From positions 1 to 13,036 of the forward strand of contig JAWXCG010000309.1 of assembly GCA_034440555.1 (NCBI GenBank): a stretch of 13,036 nt of DNA, read 5' to 3'. The stretch comes from 0-14-3-00-62-12 sp034440555. GTDB taxonomy: Bacteria > Pseudomonadota > Gammaproteobacteria > Xanthomonadales > Ahniellaceae. Below the pieces are notes generated by a model. It was not told the origin of the DNA, did not search any database, and saw nothing but the letters and a program-made list of their open reading frames with translations. The position numbers and the translations under genes are program-made. Every line of letters starts with the position of its first letter. Within the stretch, counting starts at the first letter, position 1. Positions 1-8,100 of this stretch are shown here, one piece after another.

Positions 1-336
1 CCCGGAACGCCTGAATCCGAATCTGTTGAATCTGGTGCGCAGCCACAGTTCAGTGAGCTGGCAACACTCGATGCCACCATCGCGCAACGACTGCGCGATC
101 GGCCTGCGGGTAGCTACACCACCAGACTGATCGAGCAGGGTGCGCTACGTGTTGCCCAGAAGGTGGGCGAAGAGGGCGTGGAGACCGCGCTTGCCGGGGC
201 TGCCCAATCCGTCGAGCAGCTCGAACAAGAAGCTGCCGATCTGCTCTATCACCTTGGCGTGCTGCTGCAGGTGCGTGGCAGCTCGCTGGCTTCGGTGATG
301 GACGTGCTCCGAACTCGCCGCCTGAAATCGACATGA
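1..336 (+). CDS. hisI: Phosphoribosyl-ATP pyrophosphatase domain (C-terminal part of HisIE), 5'-truncated
   Basis: Open in frame from the first base to TGA at 334-336, giving 111 residues with the true start outside the window. The last ~90 residues look like the HisE (PRA-PH) domain: an initial LATLDATIAQR helix, PAGSYTTRL, the metal-binding KVGEEGVETALA segment and the EAADLLYHLGVLL helix. HisE hydrolyses phosphoribosyl-ATP to phosphoribosyl-AMP and pyrophosphate, the second step of histidine biosynthesis, in the cytoplasm. The frame continues upstream through a low-complexity acidic, Ser-rich stretch (PESESVESG) that resembles a linker. In gammaproteobacteria this usually joins an N-terminal HisI (PRA-cyclohydrolase) domain, so a bifunctional HisIE is inferred; a stand-alone HisE with a long N-terminus cannot be excluded. 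The phosphodiesterase gene begins 4 bases after the stop, suggesting co-transcription with the his genes. Confidence 0.88.
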   Translation, partial: PGTPESESVESGAQPQFSELATLDATIAQRLRDRPAGSYTTRLIEQGALRVAQKVGEEGVETALAGAAQSVEQLEQEAADLLYHLGVLLQVRGSSLASVMDVLRTRRLKST

Positions 337-340
337 GCGC

Positions 341-1261
341 GTGCTGATGCGGGTTTGGCACACACTCGATGAGCAGCCGCCGCGCATCATCGCGCATCGC
401 GGGGCTTCGGGTTTGCGGCCGGAACACACGTTGCCGGGATACGCGCTGGCGATTGCTCAGGGCGCAGATCTGATTGAACCGGATCTGGTGCCAACCCGTG
501 ATGGCATCCTGATCGCACGCCACGAGCGCGAGTTGTCGCGCAGTACCGATGTGTCGTTACGAGTGCCGTGGCCCCAGGCTGCATCGTCCAGCAAAAAGGC
601 GGGCGCCAACTGGTTCGCTGATGATTACGACGCCGAACAAATATCCGAGTTGCGCGCCATGCAGCCCTTCGTTGGTCGAAGCAAGGCGTTTGATGGTCAA
701 TTCGCCATTCCGCGATTTTCAGAGGTGCTTGAGCTCGCGGCTGCCCAGTGGCGCGTCGGCCGAAAGCTCGGCGTTTATCCCGAAATCAAGCATCCGTCGG
801 TGCTGCTGGCCAAAGGAATCGACACAACTGCTCTACTGATTGCTGAGTTGCAAGCGCAAGCTCTGGCAGCAGCGAATAGCCCGGTGTGCGTGCAGTGCTT
901 CGAAATTGCGCCGCTGCGACGCGTGCACGAAGCCTGTGGCAACGCGACATTTGCGTTGTTCGAGTGGCTCGACGCTGAGCAACTCGCTCGGTTGCATCGC
1001 TATGCCTTCTGGCTTGGTGGCCTGGCGCTGTCCAAGGCGAATGTGATCGGCGCCAAAGCTGAGCCCGGATTGATCGCGCTGGCCCACGATCTAGGATGGC
1101 AGGTTCATGTCTGGACCTTGCGCGACGACTCGGTCATGAACGGGTTCGACGATGTATACGGTGAGTATCAGGCCCTGTTCAAAGCAGGTGCCGATGCGTT
1201 GTTCTGTGATTTCCCGGAAGGTGGTGTCAATGCGCGGCTGCGCTGGCAACAAGCGTGCTGA
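341..1261 (+). CDS. Glycerophosphodiester phosphodiesterase, GlpQ-like, no signal peptide
   Basis: A 306-residue GDPD-family TIM barrel that hydrolyses glycerophosphodiesters to glycerol-3-phosphate and an alcohol. Visible catalytic elements are HRGASG (His19, Arg20), PEHT at 27-30, the metal-ligand pair E46/D48 in LIEPDLVPTRDG, His61 in ARHERE, the third acidic ligand E148 in YPEIK, and the C-terminal FCDFP at 288-292. PEHT, the QGADLIEPDL segment and YPEIK resemble periplasmic E. coli GlpQ more than cytoplasmic UgpQ. Yet the protein starts only about 15 residues before the barrel and has no hydrophobic leader, so a cytoplasmic location is inferred. The GTG at 341 is the longest start; ATG at 347 is equally possible. 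Neither has a good Shine-Dalgarno, and translation probably relies on coupling to hisIE, whose stop is 4 bases upstream. It converges on the C13 peptidase gene with 23 bases between stops and no clear terminator. Confidence 0.9.
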   Translation: MLMRVWHTLDEQPPRIIAHRGASGLRPEHTLPGYALAIAQGADLIEPDLVPTRDGILIARHERELSRSTDVSLRVPWPQAASSSKKAGANWFADDYDAEQISELRAMQPFVGRSKAFDGQFAIPRFSEVLELAAAQWRVGRKLGVYPEIKHPSVLLAKGIDTTALLIAELQAQALAAANSPVCVQCFEIAPLRRVHEACGNATFALFEWLDAEQLARLHRYAFWLGGLALSKANVIGAKAEPGLIALAHDLGWQVHVWTLRDDSVMNGFDDVYGEYQALFKAGADALFCDFPEGGVNARLRWQQAC

Positions 1262-1284
1262 AAAAGCCTACGTGCGCATCGGCG

Positions 1285-2682
1285 TTATTGGGGCGGTGTA
1301 AAAGCGAGCGGCGGTCCGGGTTTGAATTGGCTTCGCCATTGAGCGAGCTTTGCCTCGATCAATGCGGTACTTGCGATCTGCGGTTCGGATGGTTCGCCGT
1401 CGATCGCTGCTTCGCGCAGCGCAATGGCGACTTTGGCGATTTCAAATGCAGCAACGAAATCGACGCTTTGGTTCAGCGCCTCAGCGAAATAGGCACGTCC
1501 GAAAAAGGTAATATCGGAGTCTGCACCGCAGCCAAATGAAGTGCGATCGCTGCGCGACGCGGTCAGCACCAGCGCGGTCGACGCTGACAAGGCATCGATA
1601 TAGCCGCCGCTGTAGCATGCTGAGATCGTGGTCACGCGCCAACGAATACCGGCGTTGCGAATCGAACTGGACAGAGACTCCGGCGTGATTTGCTGCAGTG
1701 GGAAGCCCGCAAGCTCGACCGAAAGCTCATGTGCTTCGGAACCATGCGTGGTGACGAACAGGAATACGAGGTCTTCGTCCAGGTCAATGCGCTTGGCGAT
1801 GCCGGCGAGGGCTCGGTCGATATTGCCTTGGGTCGCCAGCGGGCGATTCAACAGAGCATCGAAGTGATTGAGCAGCACCATGCTTCGGCCCCGGGTTCCT
1901 AAACGCTGATCGAACAGCGCTTGCACGTAGTTCACTTCGTTGCGGAACACATCCTCGCTGGCATAGCCGCCCACGGCCAGCAAGTACAGATCTACCTGGC
2001 CCGGGCGTTGCGGTTCGAGCGCTTGTAAAGCGCGGTCAAGCTTGTCGGACTGCTCCGCGAACAGAGTTTCGGCGTGTACTTTCTCAGGCCACACGGCATT
2101 GGTGACTGGCGCCGAATAATCGGGCTCGGCGGCAAAGAAATAATCCAGGTGATACGGCACCGCTCGATAGATCAGCGCCTGGGGCACGGCAACAACAAGT
2201 GCAATCGCGAGTACCCGCATCCAGTGCCAGCTTGGTTCCAGCCAGTGCCAGATGCGGTATCCAGCGAGCAACATCCAGACTCCGAACGCGGTTGCGAAGT
2301 GATGCGCGCTGAATACAATCCAGGTGTGGTCGAACTGCGGATCTCGGGCGATGACGGCGCCAGCAACAACGCGAATCACCATGCCCACGATCAACATCCA
2401 TGTCGCCAGGCCCCAAAGCAGTGCTGGCCGGCCTGTCAGTAAGGACAGCAGCCAGGCCAGCAACAACGGTTTGAGGATTTCGAAGGCGCTGTCAGTCAGT
2501 CCGGCGAGATCGAACTCTTCAGGCGCCGACACCAGCCCAAGGTTCAGCAGGAAATCGGCCAGCACGGACAGCAGCGCAGCGCACCAGAATGCCGTCGCTG
2601 TGGGCAGTGGGTAGCGTTGCCTTGGCACCAGCAACAGAGCAAAGCGCAGGCCGTTGATCAGGGCGGTGATCGGGCCCGCCAT
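1285..2682 (-). CDS. Membrane-anchored C13-family (legumain-like, caspase-fold) cysteine peptidase
   Basis: About 465 residues, numbered here from the GTG at 2685. The N-terminal ~175 residues hold about five hydrophobic segments (near 31-52, 70-86, 88-112, 122-142 and 156-173). A soluble C-terminal domain follows. It shows the clan CD signature: a beta strand VDLYLLAVGGYAS (231-243), the catalytic His314 in LFVTTHGSEAH, and the catalytic Cys357 in TTISACYSGGYIDAL. SRSDRTSFGCG (378-388) follows as expected for the substrate-pocket region of C13 peptidases. Family knowledge: C13 members include legumains and GPI8 transamidase, and the bacterial members are poorly characterised. Topology of the catalytic domain is not settled from sequence. 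ATG at 2682 is preferred because it overlaps the mtnC stop as TGATG, indicating translational coupling; GTG at 2685 is the alternative. It is the last gene of the mtnB-mtnD-mtnC operon. Substrate unknown. Confidence 0.85.
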   Translation of the reverse strand: MAGPITALINGLRFALLLVPRQRYPLPTATAFWCAALLSVLADFLLNLGLVSAPEEFDLAGLTDSAFEILKPLLLAWLLSLLTGRPALLWGLATWMLIVGMVIRVVAGAVIARDPQFDHTWIVFSAHHFATAFGVWMLLAGYRIWHWLEPSWHWMRVLAIALVVAVPQALIYRAVPYHLDYFFAAEPDYSAPVTNAVWPEKVHAETLFAEQSDKLDRALQALEPQRPGQVDLYLLAVGGYASEDVFRNEVNYVQALFDQRLGTRGRSMVLLNHFDALLNRPLATQGNIDRALAGIAKRIDLDEDLVFLFVTTHGSEAHELSVELAGFPLQQITPESLSSSIRNAGIRWRVTTISACYSGGYIDALSASTALVLTASRSDRTSFGCGADSDITFFGRAYFAEALNQSVDFVAAFEIAKVAIALREAAIDGEPSEPQIASTALIEAKLAQWRSQFKPGPPLAFTPPQ

Positions 2683-3371
2683 CACGATCCGATCGCGCCG
2701 ATGTCGGCCATGCTGGCAACCGTGCGATGTGACCCGGTCGATGCCGGTGGCGCGTCGACGCGTAGCAACTGAATTGTCTGCATGCCCGAATCGCGTGCTG
2801 CGTCGAGTTCGGCCTCGATATCCGACAAAAATAAAATCTCGCCTGCTGGGCGTTGCACGCGTTGTGCGATGAGGCGATAGGAACCCGCTTCGCGCTTGCC
2901 GCCGATTGTGGTGTCGAAATACTCACGGAACAGCGGTGTCAAATCGCCGAACACGCTATAGCGAAAGAACAGCTTCTGTGCTGCGATTGATCCACTGCTG
3001 TAGACATAAAGTGGGTGCGCATCCTTATGCCAGCGTCGCAGTGCGTCATAGGCATCGGCGTAGACATGTGCGGTGAAATCGCCGGCGGCATAGCCCTGCG
3101 CCCAGATCATGCCCTGCAAAGACTTCAGCGGCGTGACTTTTCGGTCTTCGTCGATCCAGCGCAACAGGGCTTCGATCTGCGCGTCCAGCGTTGCTTCCGG
3201 TGCATTCAGTTCGGTGCGTACGGCTGCCAGGGCCGTCGCCACGTCGGCCTGGTCGCGATGCGCGTGCACGAAATTGGCGATCCGCGCACGCGCGTACGGG
3301 AACAAGACCTGGTGCACGAAATCGATGCGGCTCGTGGTGCCTTCGATATCGGTAAGTATGGTTGGCTTCAT
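2682..3371 (-). CDS. mtnC: Enolase-phosphatase E1 (2,3-diketo-5-methylthiopentyl-1-phosphate enolase/phosphatase)
   Basis: A 229-residue HAD-superfamily enzyme of the methionine salvage pathway. It enolises and then dephosphorylates 2,3-diketo-5-methylthiopentyl-1-phosphate to the acireductone. HAD motif I is TDIEGTTS with nucleophile Asp8; motif II is VYSSGS (124-128); motif III includes Lys159 in IGGKREAGSY; motif IV is FLSDIEAELDAA with Asp184. The GTTS following motif I is typical of E1 enzymes rather than general HAD phosphatases, and the length fits the family. The start at 3371 places the DIEGT motif at the usual distance from Met1. The frame stays open to 3587, but that extension overlaps mtnD and has no family resemblance. 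No strong Shine-Dalgarno precedes the ATG, and 70 bases separate it from the mtnD stop. Its TGA overlaps the ATG of the downstream peptidase gene. Confidence 0.95.
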   Translation of the reverse strand: MKPTILTDIEGTTSRIDFVHQVLFPYARARIANFVHAHRDQADVATALAAVRTELNAPEATLDAQIEALLRWIDEDRKVTPLKSLQGMIWAQGYAAGDFTAHVYADAYDALRRWHKDAHPLYVYSSGSIAAQKLFFRYSVFGDLTPLFREYFDTTIGGKREAGSYRLIAQRVQRPAGEILFLSDIEAELDAARDSGMQTIQLLRVDAPPASTGSHRTVASMADIGAIGS

Positions 3372-3441
3372 CCGCGTGCCAGCGCCAGCGGCTGGGCCGA
3401 GCGCGTCCTCAACACATCCTGCAATCGGAGCAATGCTGCCA

Positions 3442-3987
3442 TCAGTTTTCCAGCCGCGGAAATTGCAGGGCGATGTCGGTGCCGGTGAAATTTGCCACCC
3501 ATCCGGATGCGTTGGTGAACAGTCGGATGGCGATGAAGAAGGGGTTGGGGCCCATGTCGAACCAATGCCGGGTGTTGTCGGGCACACCGATCAGATCCCC
3601 TTGTTCGCACAGCACCTCGAACACCAGGTCGTCCAGATGCAGCGTGAACAGTCCAGCCCCGGCGACGAAGAATCGAACCTCGTCTTCGGCGTGGCAGTGC
3701 TCGTTAAGAAATTTTTCCCGGAACGTCGCCCGATCCGGATGCTCGGGGCTCAAGCTGACTACGTCTACTGCTTGATAGCCGCCCTCGGCCATCAAGCGGT
3801 CGATATCGGTTCGATATGCAGCGATCACTTCGTCCTGGCTCGCACCGGGCGCCAACTGAACCGGCGTACTCCAGCGCTCGAAGCGCACGCCGTGGCGCCC
3901 CAGAAGCTCGGTAATCAGCGCGCCGTCGCGGGTGTCCGTGGTCGCCCGCGTCGGATCGGTTTCAGTAAAGATGCGAAGGCGGGTCAT
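3442..3987 (-). CDS. mtnD: Acireductone dioxygenase (ARD/ARD')
   Basis: A 181-residue cupin enzyme that oxidises the acireductone 1,2-dihydroxy-3-keto-5-methylthiopentene. With iron it gives formate plus 2-keto-4-methylthiobutyrate, the methionine precursor. With nickel it gives the off-pathway products methylthiopropionate, CO and formate. The metal-binding cupin motif is seen as NEHCHAEDEVRFF with His97, His99 and Glu103; the fourth ligand is His141 in DNTRHWFDMG. These positions are one residue off the ligands of the well-studied Klebsiella enzyme, and overall length matches. The ATG at 3987 overlaps the mtnB stop by four bases (ATGA), so translation is probably coupled. Which metal is used in vivo cannot be read from the sequence. 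Confidence 0.96.
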   Translation of the reverse strand: MTRLRIFTETDPTRATTDTRDGALITELLGRHGVRFERWSTPVQLAPGASQDEVIAAYRTDIDRLMAEGGYQAVDVVSLSPEHPDRATFREKFLNEHCHAEDEVRFFVAGAGLFTLHLDDLVFEVLCEQGDLIGVPDNTRHWFDMGPNPFFIAIRLFTNASGWVANFTGTDIALQFPRLEN

Positions 3988-4661
3988 GCACCAAGTCTCC
4001 TGAGATCCAATTCGCAGTCCAACAGAAATTCGAAGGCCTCCAGGTGCCGCCGCGTTTCCGCCATGTCTCTACCCCATGTATAGATGCCATGCCCGTCAAT
4101 CAAGTAGCCTGACCCGATCGGCGTTCCATGCTGCAATTGCGCTGACTCTTCGGCGGCGAGCCAGCTCTCGACAAACCCGGCAAGCTCCTGCATATCCTGG
4201 CTGTTAGGCAGCACCGGCATGCGCAGCACGGTGTTGTGCGTGTCGAATCCGCGAAATGCCTTCAACAGCTCGTAGCCGGTGAACACGACCTGGCCTTCAT
4301 CGGCATAAAGACGCGAGGCGACCGTTTGGGTGTGTGAATGCGTGTGCAGTACGCAGCCAATATCCGGATCGCGGGCGTACAGCTGGGTGTGCAGCATTGT
4401 CTCAGCGGAGGGGACGTGTTCGGAGCCGACGGCGCGACCCTGCAAATCCACGACCATGATGTCGCGTTCGCTGAGGCGGCCCTTGTCGCGGCCGGAGATC
4501 GTAATCGCGACGAGGGAGGGGCTGCCGTCGCGGTCACTGGTACGCATCGAAAAATTGCTGCTGGTAGCGGGTGTCCAGCCCAATGTGGCGAGTTCTCGGC
4601 CACATTCGGCCAAGGCGACGGCGCATTCACGCAGGCGTAGGGTGTCATATGGCAAGCTCAC
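3984..4661 (-). CDS. mtnB: Methylthioribulose-1-phosphate dehydratase
   Basis: A 225-residue class II aldolase-like zinc enzyme. It dehydrates 5-methylthioribulose-1-phosphate to the diketo compound used by MtnC, in the methionine salvage pathway. Visible family features are GWTPATSSNFSMR near the N-terminus, SGRDKG (56-61), the zinc-binding HTHSH with His106 and His108, the probable catalytic acid Glu131 in FTGYELLKAF, and the third zinc ligand His191 in IDGHGIYTWG. The GTG start at 4661 is supported by AGGAAA on the minus strand at 4671-4666, a good ribosome-binding distance. It is the first gene of the operon; mtnD overlaps its 3' end by ATGA. No mtnA (isomerase) is present, so the upstream enzyme must be encoded elsewhere. 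Confidence 0.95.
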   Translation of the reverse strand: MSLPYDTLRLRECAVALAECGRELATLGWTPATSSNFSMRTSDRDGSPSLVAITISGRDKGRLSERDIMVVDLQGRAVGSEHVPSAETMLHTQLYARDPDIGCVLHTHSHTQTVASRLYADEGQVVFTGYELLKAFRGFDTHNTVLRMPVLPNSQDMQELAGFVESWLAAEESAQLQHGTPIGSGYLIDGHGIYTWGRDMAETRRHLEAFEFLLDCELDLRRLGA

Positions 4662-4727
4662 GGCGTTTCCTGTTCGAGGTGTGTCGTGACCAAGGCCTTC
4701 CTGATGAAGGTAAGTCTTGATCCTGGT

Positions 4728-4751
4728 GCGACTTGATCGAGGTCAAGTCGC
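4728..4751. promoter_or_regulatory. Perfect inverted repeat containing an FNR/ANR/DNR-like site
   Basis: Two perfect 9-base arms, GCGACTTGA (4728-4736) and TCAAGTCGC (4743-4751), flank a 6-base centre. Inside lies TTGAT-CGAG-GTCAA (4733-4746), one mismatch from the FNR/ANR consensus TTGAT-N4-ATCAA. A further TTGAT occurs at 4717-4721. The site sits 85 bases upstream of the HiPIP start and 67 bases upstream of the mtnB start, in the divergent spacer, so it could control either gene. For the HiPIP gene, TTGATC (4733-4738) and GAGAAT (4756-4761), spaced 17 bases, also make a weak sigma-70-like pair. On the minus strand TATATT (4764-4759) is a possible -10. Binding by an FNR-family protein is inference. 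Confidence 0.45.
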
Positions 4752-4831
4752 GCTTGAGAATATAGCGCATCATTCTCCAAGCTCATTTCATTTTTCATCA
4801 CCAGCATTTTTTTATCGCAAGGAAATCATCC

Positions 4832-5164
4832 ATGAACAAGCACATTTCCCGTCGTCATTTCCTGGCGACTTCGGGTGCAGCCTTACTTGCACCGATGAGC
4901 CTGGCGTTGGTTTCCGCCCGCGTGCAGGCCGCCGAACTCCCGCACCTGGACGAGGCCGACGCTACCGCCGCCGCGCTGGGTTACCGACATGATTCCACCA
5001 AAGTAGTTGCTGCCAAATACCCCGCGCACAAACCAACGCAGCTGTGTTCCGGCTGCACCCTGGTGCAGGGTGCGGCCACCGACGTCTGGCGTGGGTGCGG
5101 TATCTTTCCCGGCAAGTCGGTAAACACCAAGGGTTGGTGTGCGGCATTCGCTGCCAAACCTTAA
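4832..5164 (+). CDS. High-potential iron-sulfur protein (HiPIP) precursor with Tat signal
   Basis: A 110-residue precursor of a small periplasmic electron carrier. The N-terminus carries a twin-arginine motif (SRRHFLATSG, residues 6-15), a hydrophobic stretch and a likely cleavage after VQA at position 33. That leaves a mature protein of about 77 residues exported folded with its cofactor. Four cysteines fit the HiPIP [4Fe-4S] pattern: Cys72 and Cys75 (LCSGC), Cys89 (WRGCG) and Cys103 (GWC), with the usual aromatic residues nearby. Family knowledge: HiPIPs shuttle electrons from the bc1 complex to oxidases, reaction centres or denitrification enzymes. A good ribosome-binding site AAGGAAA lies at 4819-4825. 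Upstream is the FNR-like palindrome. The stop TAA (5162-5164) overlaps the stop of the converging histidine kinase within TTAA. Confidence 0.93.
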   Translation: MNKHISRRHFLATSGAALLAPMSLALVSARVQAAELPHLDEADATAAALGYRHDSTKVVAAKYPAHKPTQLCSGCTLVQGAATDVWRGCGIFPGKSVNTKGWCAAFAAKP

Positions 5165-8100
5165 CTCGCGATCGCTTGGCCAGGGGGTCCGATCGGTAAA
5201 AACACGGTAAATACGCTGCCGCGATTGAGTTCGCTCTGTACATCGATGGAGCCGCCATGGGTTTGCACGATGCCCCAGGAAACCGATAGGCCAAGGCCGG
5301 TGCCAACGCCGATTGGTTTTGTGGTGAAAAATGGGTCGAAAATCCGCTTCAGATTGGCTTCGCTGATGCCTTGACCGGTATCGGAAATCCTTACCCACAC
5401 CTGCTCATTGTTGCATCCAGTCTGGATGGTGATCCGGCCATGCTCTTTGATCGAGTGACTGGCATTGATCAACAGGTTCAGAAACACCTGGTTGAGCTGG
5501 AACGGCAGACAGCGGATTTTCGGCAGCGTGCCGTACTCCTGGACCAGTTCCACTTTGTACTTGAGCTCATGCGCGATCACATTCAGCGTGCTGTCAAGGC
5601 TCTGATGAATATCTGCGAGTTGCCATTCTGGGGCATCAACATACGAAAAGTCCTTGAGATCCTTAACGATTTTCTGGATTCGCTCAAGCCCTTCGCGGGA
5701 TTCGGTGAGCAGGTTGGCGGTGTCGTCGACCAGATAGTCGAAATCAATCGCCGCTTTGAGCGCGGCCATCTTGCGTACTTCCGGGTGCTCCGGCGGCAGT
5801 TCCTTTTCCAGCAGTTGATAGGCCTGCAGTAGCGAGAAAATGCTTTGCATGTAGCGCGAAAGACTGGAGAAATTCGAGTACACGTATCCGACCGGATTAT
5901 TGATCTCGTGTGCAACACCGGCTGCCAACTGGCCTACTGACGCCATTTTTTCCGATTGCAGCAGCTGGCTCTGCGCCCCCGCCAACTTCTCGTTGAGCGT
6001 TTGCAGCTCAGCATTGCGTTGCTGCACTGCGAGCTCGGCGGCCGATCGATCTTCGATTTGGCCTTGCAAGCTGCTGTTGGCGTGCTGCAGCGCCCGATTG
6101 GCGTCGCTGAGCTCGACCGTGCGGCTGGCCACGTGCGTCTCGAGCAGCAGATTCTGTGCACGTAATGCGGCGAATCGCCATCTCACGCCGAGCAGCAATA
6201 ACAGGCTTGCCAGCAAGGCAATTAACGTGCGCAGCCACCATGATTGCCACCAGGTCGGACGCACCACAAATGCAAAATTCGCGGACGGACCCCAAGCGCC
6301 GCGCGTGCCGACCTGAGCGGCCGCTTCAAAACGATAGTCGCCGGGTGGCAGCGCTGCATAGCGCGCCTCTCGGCTGTCGCTGATGGTGAATTCCGGTTCG
6401 AGGCCGTGCAGGCGCACCCGATAGCGCATGGCGCCTTCGCCAAGAAAGCTCATTCCCGCGTAGCGCGCGGCAAAACTGTGGTCGGTTCGAGTAACTTCGG
6501 TTCCAATGGCATCCGCGGGAAATCTCTGCCGTCCCAAGGAGACACTCAATAAGGCCGTCTTCGGTGCGGTAAGGGGCGGCAGGCTGTCGTACATTTCCGC
6601 GTCAAATCGCACCAGCCCCCCGACAGCGCCGATCCACACATCGCCATTTTCCTCGGCGTAAAACGCCATGCTGGCGGTATCTTCGCCCATCAGGCCATCG
6701 TTGTTTCCGAAATGTTCGGTTCCACCGGGGCCGAGCAGATCCACACCGCGACCACCACCGATCCAAATTCGCTGCCTGGAGTCCTCGCCAATGATGAAGA
6801 TCTTGTTGGCAATCCCATGACTGGCGTCGTTGTAATGCTCAATCACGCGCAACTGGCCCTTTTCATAGCGGGCGCGGGCAAACCCGAGGGGTTCGAAATA
6901 GACAATCAACAGGTCGCCGTTGGCGGTGCTGCGCACGTAGGCGATGGAATCGTTGCGCAGTCCGTCCAGGGTTGTGAAGCGACGCCAAGTGCCTGCTTCG
7001 AGCAGCGCAAGGCCGCGTTGGCCTGCGAGCCAGAGCCGACCAGTTTGATCCTGATGTAGATCGCTCACGCCCTCGGTCGGCGTTCCACTGGGCAGCACGA
7101 CTTTGGCGAACTTCAGTCGCGGAGTGCGGATATTTGCCTGAAGCAGGCCAGCGCCCTCGGTGCCGGCCCAAAGCATGCCCTGTGGGTCCAATAGCAGTCG
7201 GTAGATCCGCTTCGCCGGGTTGTCCGGCGCGATTTGCTGAATCGTCACTGCCTGCGTCTCGGGATCGAAGTGGAGCAGGTCATCGGCGGGAATGCCGGAC
7301 ATATAGAAGGTGCCGTCGGGGGCTTCGACAATCGAACGAATCGTGTGCGCTTCGGTGCCCGGCATTATTTCAAATCGTGCACCAACCTGCCGCGCCAAGC
7401 CCGCGTTTGTGCCGATCCAAAGGGTTTTCCGTCGATCGCGGAAAATGACCCACGGTACGTTTCCGGTCAGACCTTGCGCATTGCCATAGGCGTGGAAGAC
7501 ACCGCGGCCCAATATCCGATTCAAGCCGGCTGAGCTAAACCACAGCGACCCTTCGGCATCCTCGAGCATCGCCCGGGTTGAAGTGAGCAGTCCGCGCAGG
7601 CCCACAGTCCACTTGGTTCCATCCCAATTGAGCAAGCCCGCGTCGTCGGTCGGCACCCACAGATCCCCGTGGCGACCGAGCGTGAGGTAGCCGCGCTGCG
7701 CGATCAGCGGCCTGGGCGTTTCCATCCGATCGAACTGTGTTGCACCGGGCTGGAGTACCCACAGGTTGCGCGCGGAGCGTACAAATACTCGCCCGTTCGC
7801 TTCTTCTACGATGGCGTCGATGCGCTCCTGTTGTTGCATAGCTGGACTGGCGTAATTTAGCCAGACCCCGTCGCGCCATCGCCAGATAACCGCCTCGGCG
7901 CGCCACTGCGCGACCCAGACGCTGGATTTACCCGCGCAAAGTGCGGTCGCTTCACCTCCAGGCCACCCGACCGCGAGCTGGAAGCGCTCGTCTGCGCCCG
8001 CCACATATGGCCCCGCGGTAGTGGCTGCCCAAATACTATGGGCCTGATGAGCAATGGCCACGATCGCACCTTCGGGCAGACCGTGCAGTGCATTGCGCGG

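Noticed and set aside
3372..3587. N-terminal extension of MtnC by 72 residues
   Set aside because: It overlaps mtnD coding sequence by more than 140 bases and the HAD motif I belongs near the N-terminus; the ATG at 3371 fits the family length.
3109..4083. 324-residue plus-strand frame opposite mtnC and mtnD
   Set aside because: Antisense shadow of two unmistakable methionine-salvage genes, with no independent support.
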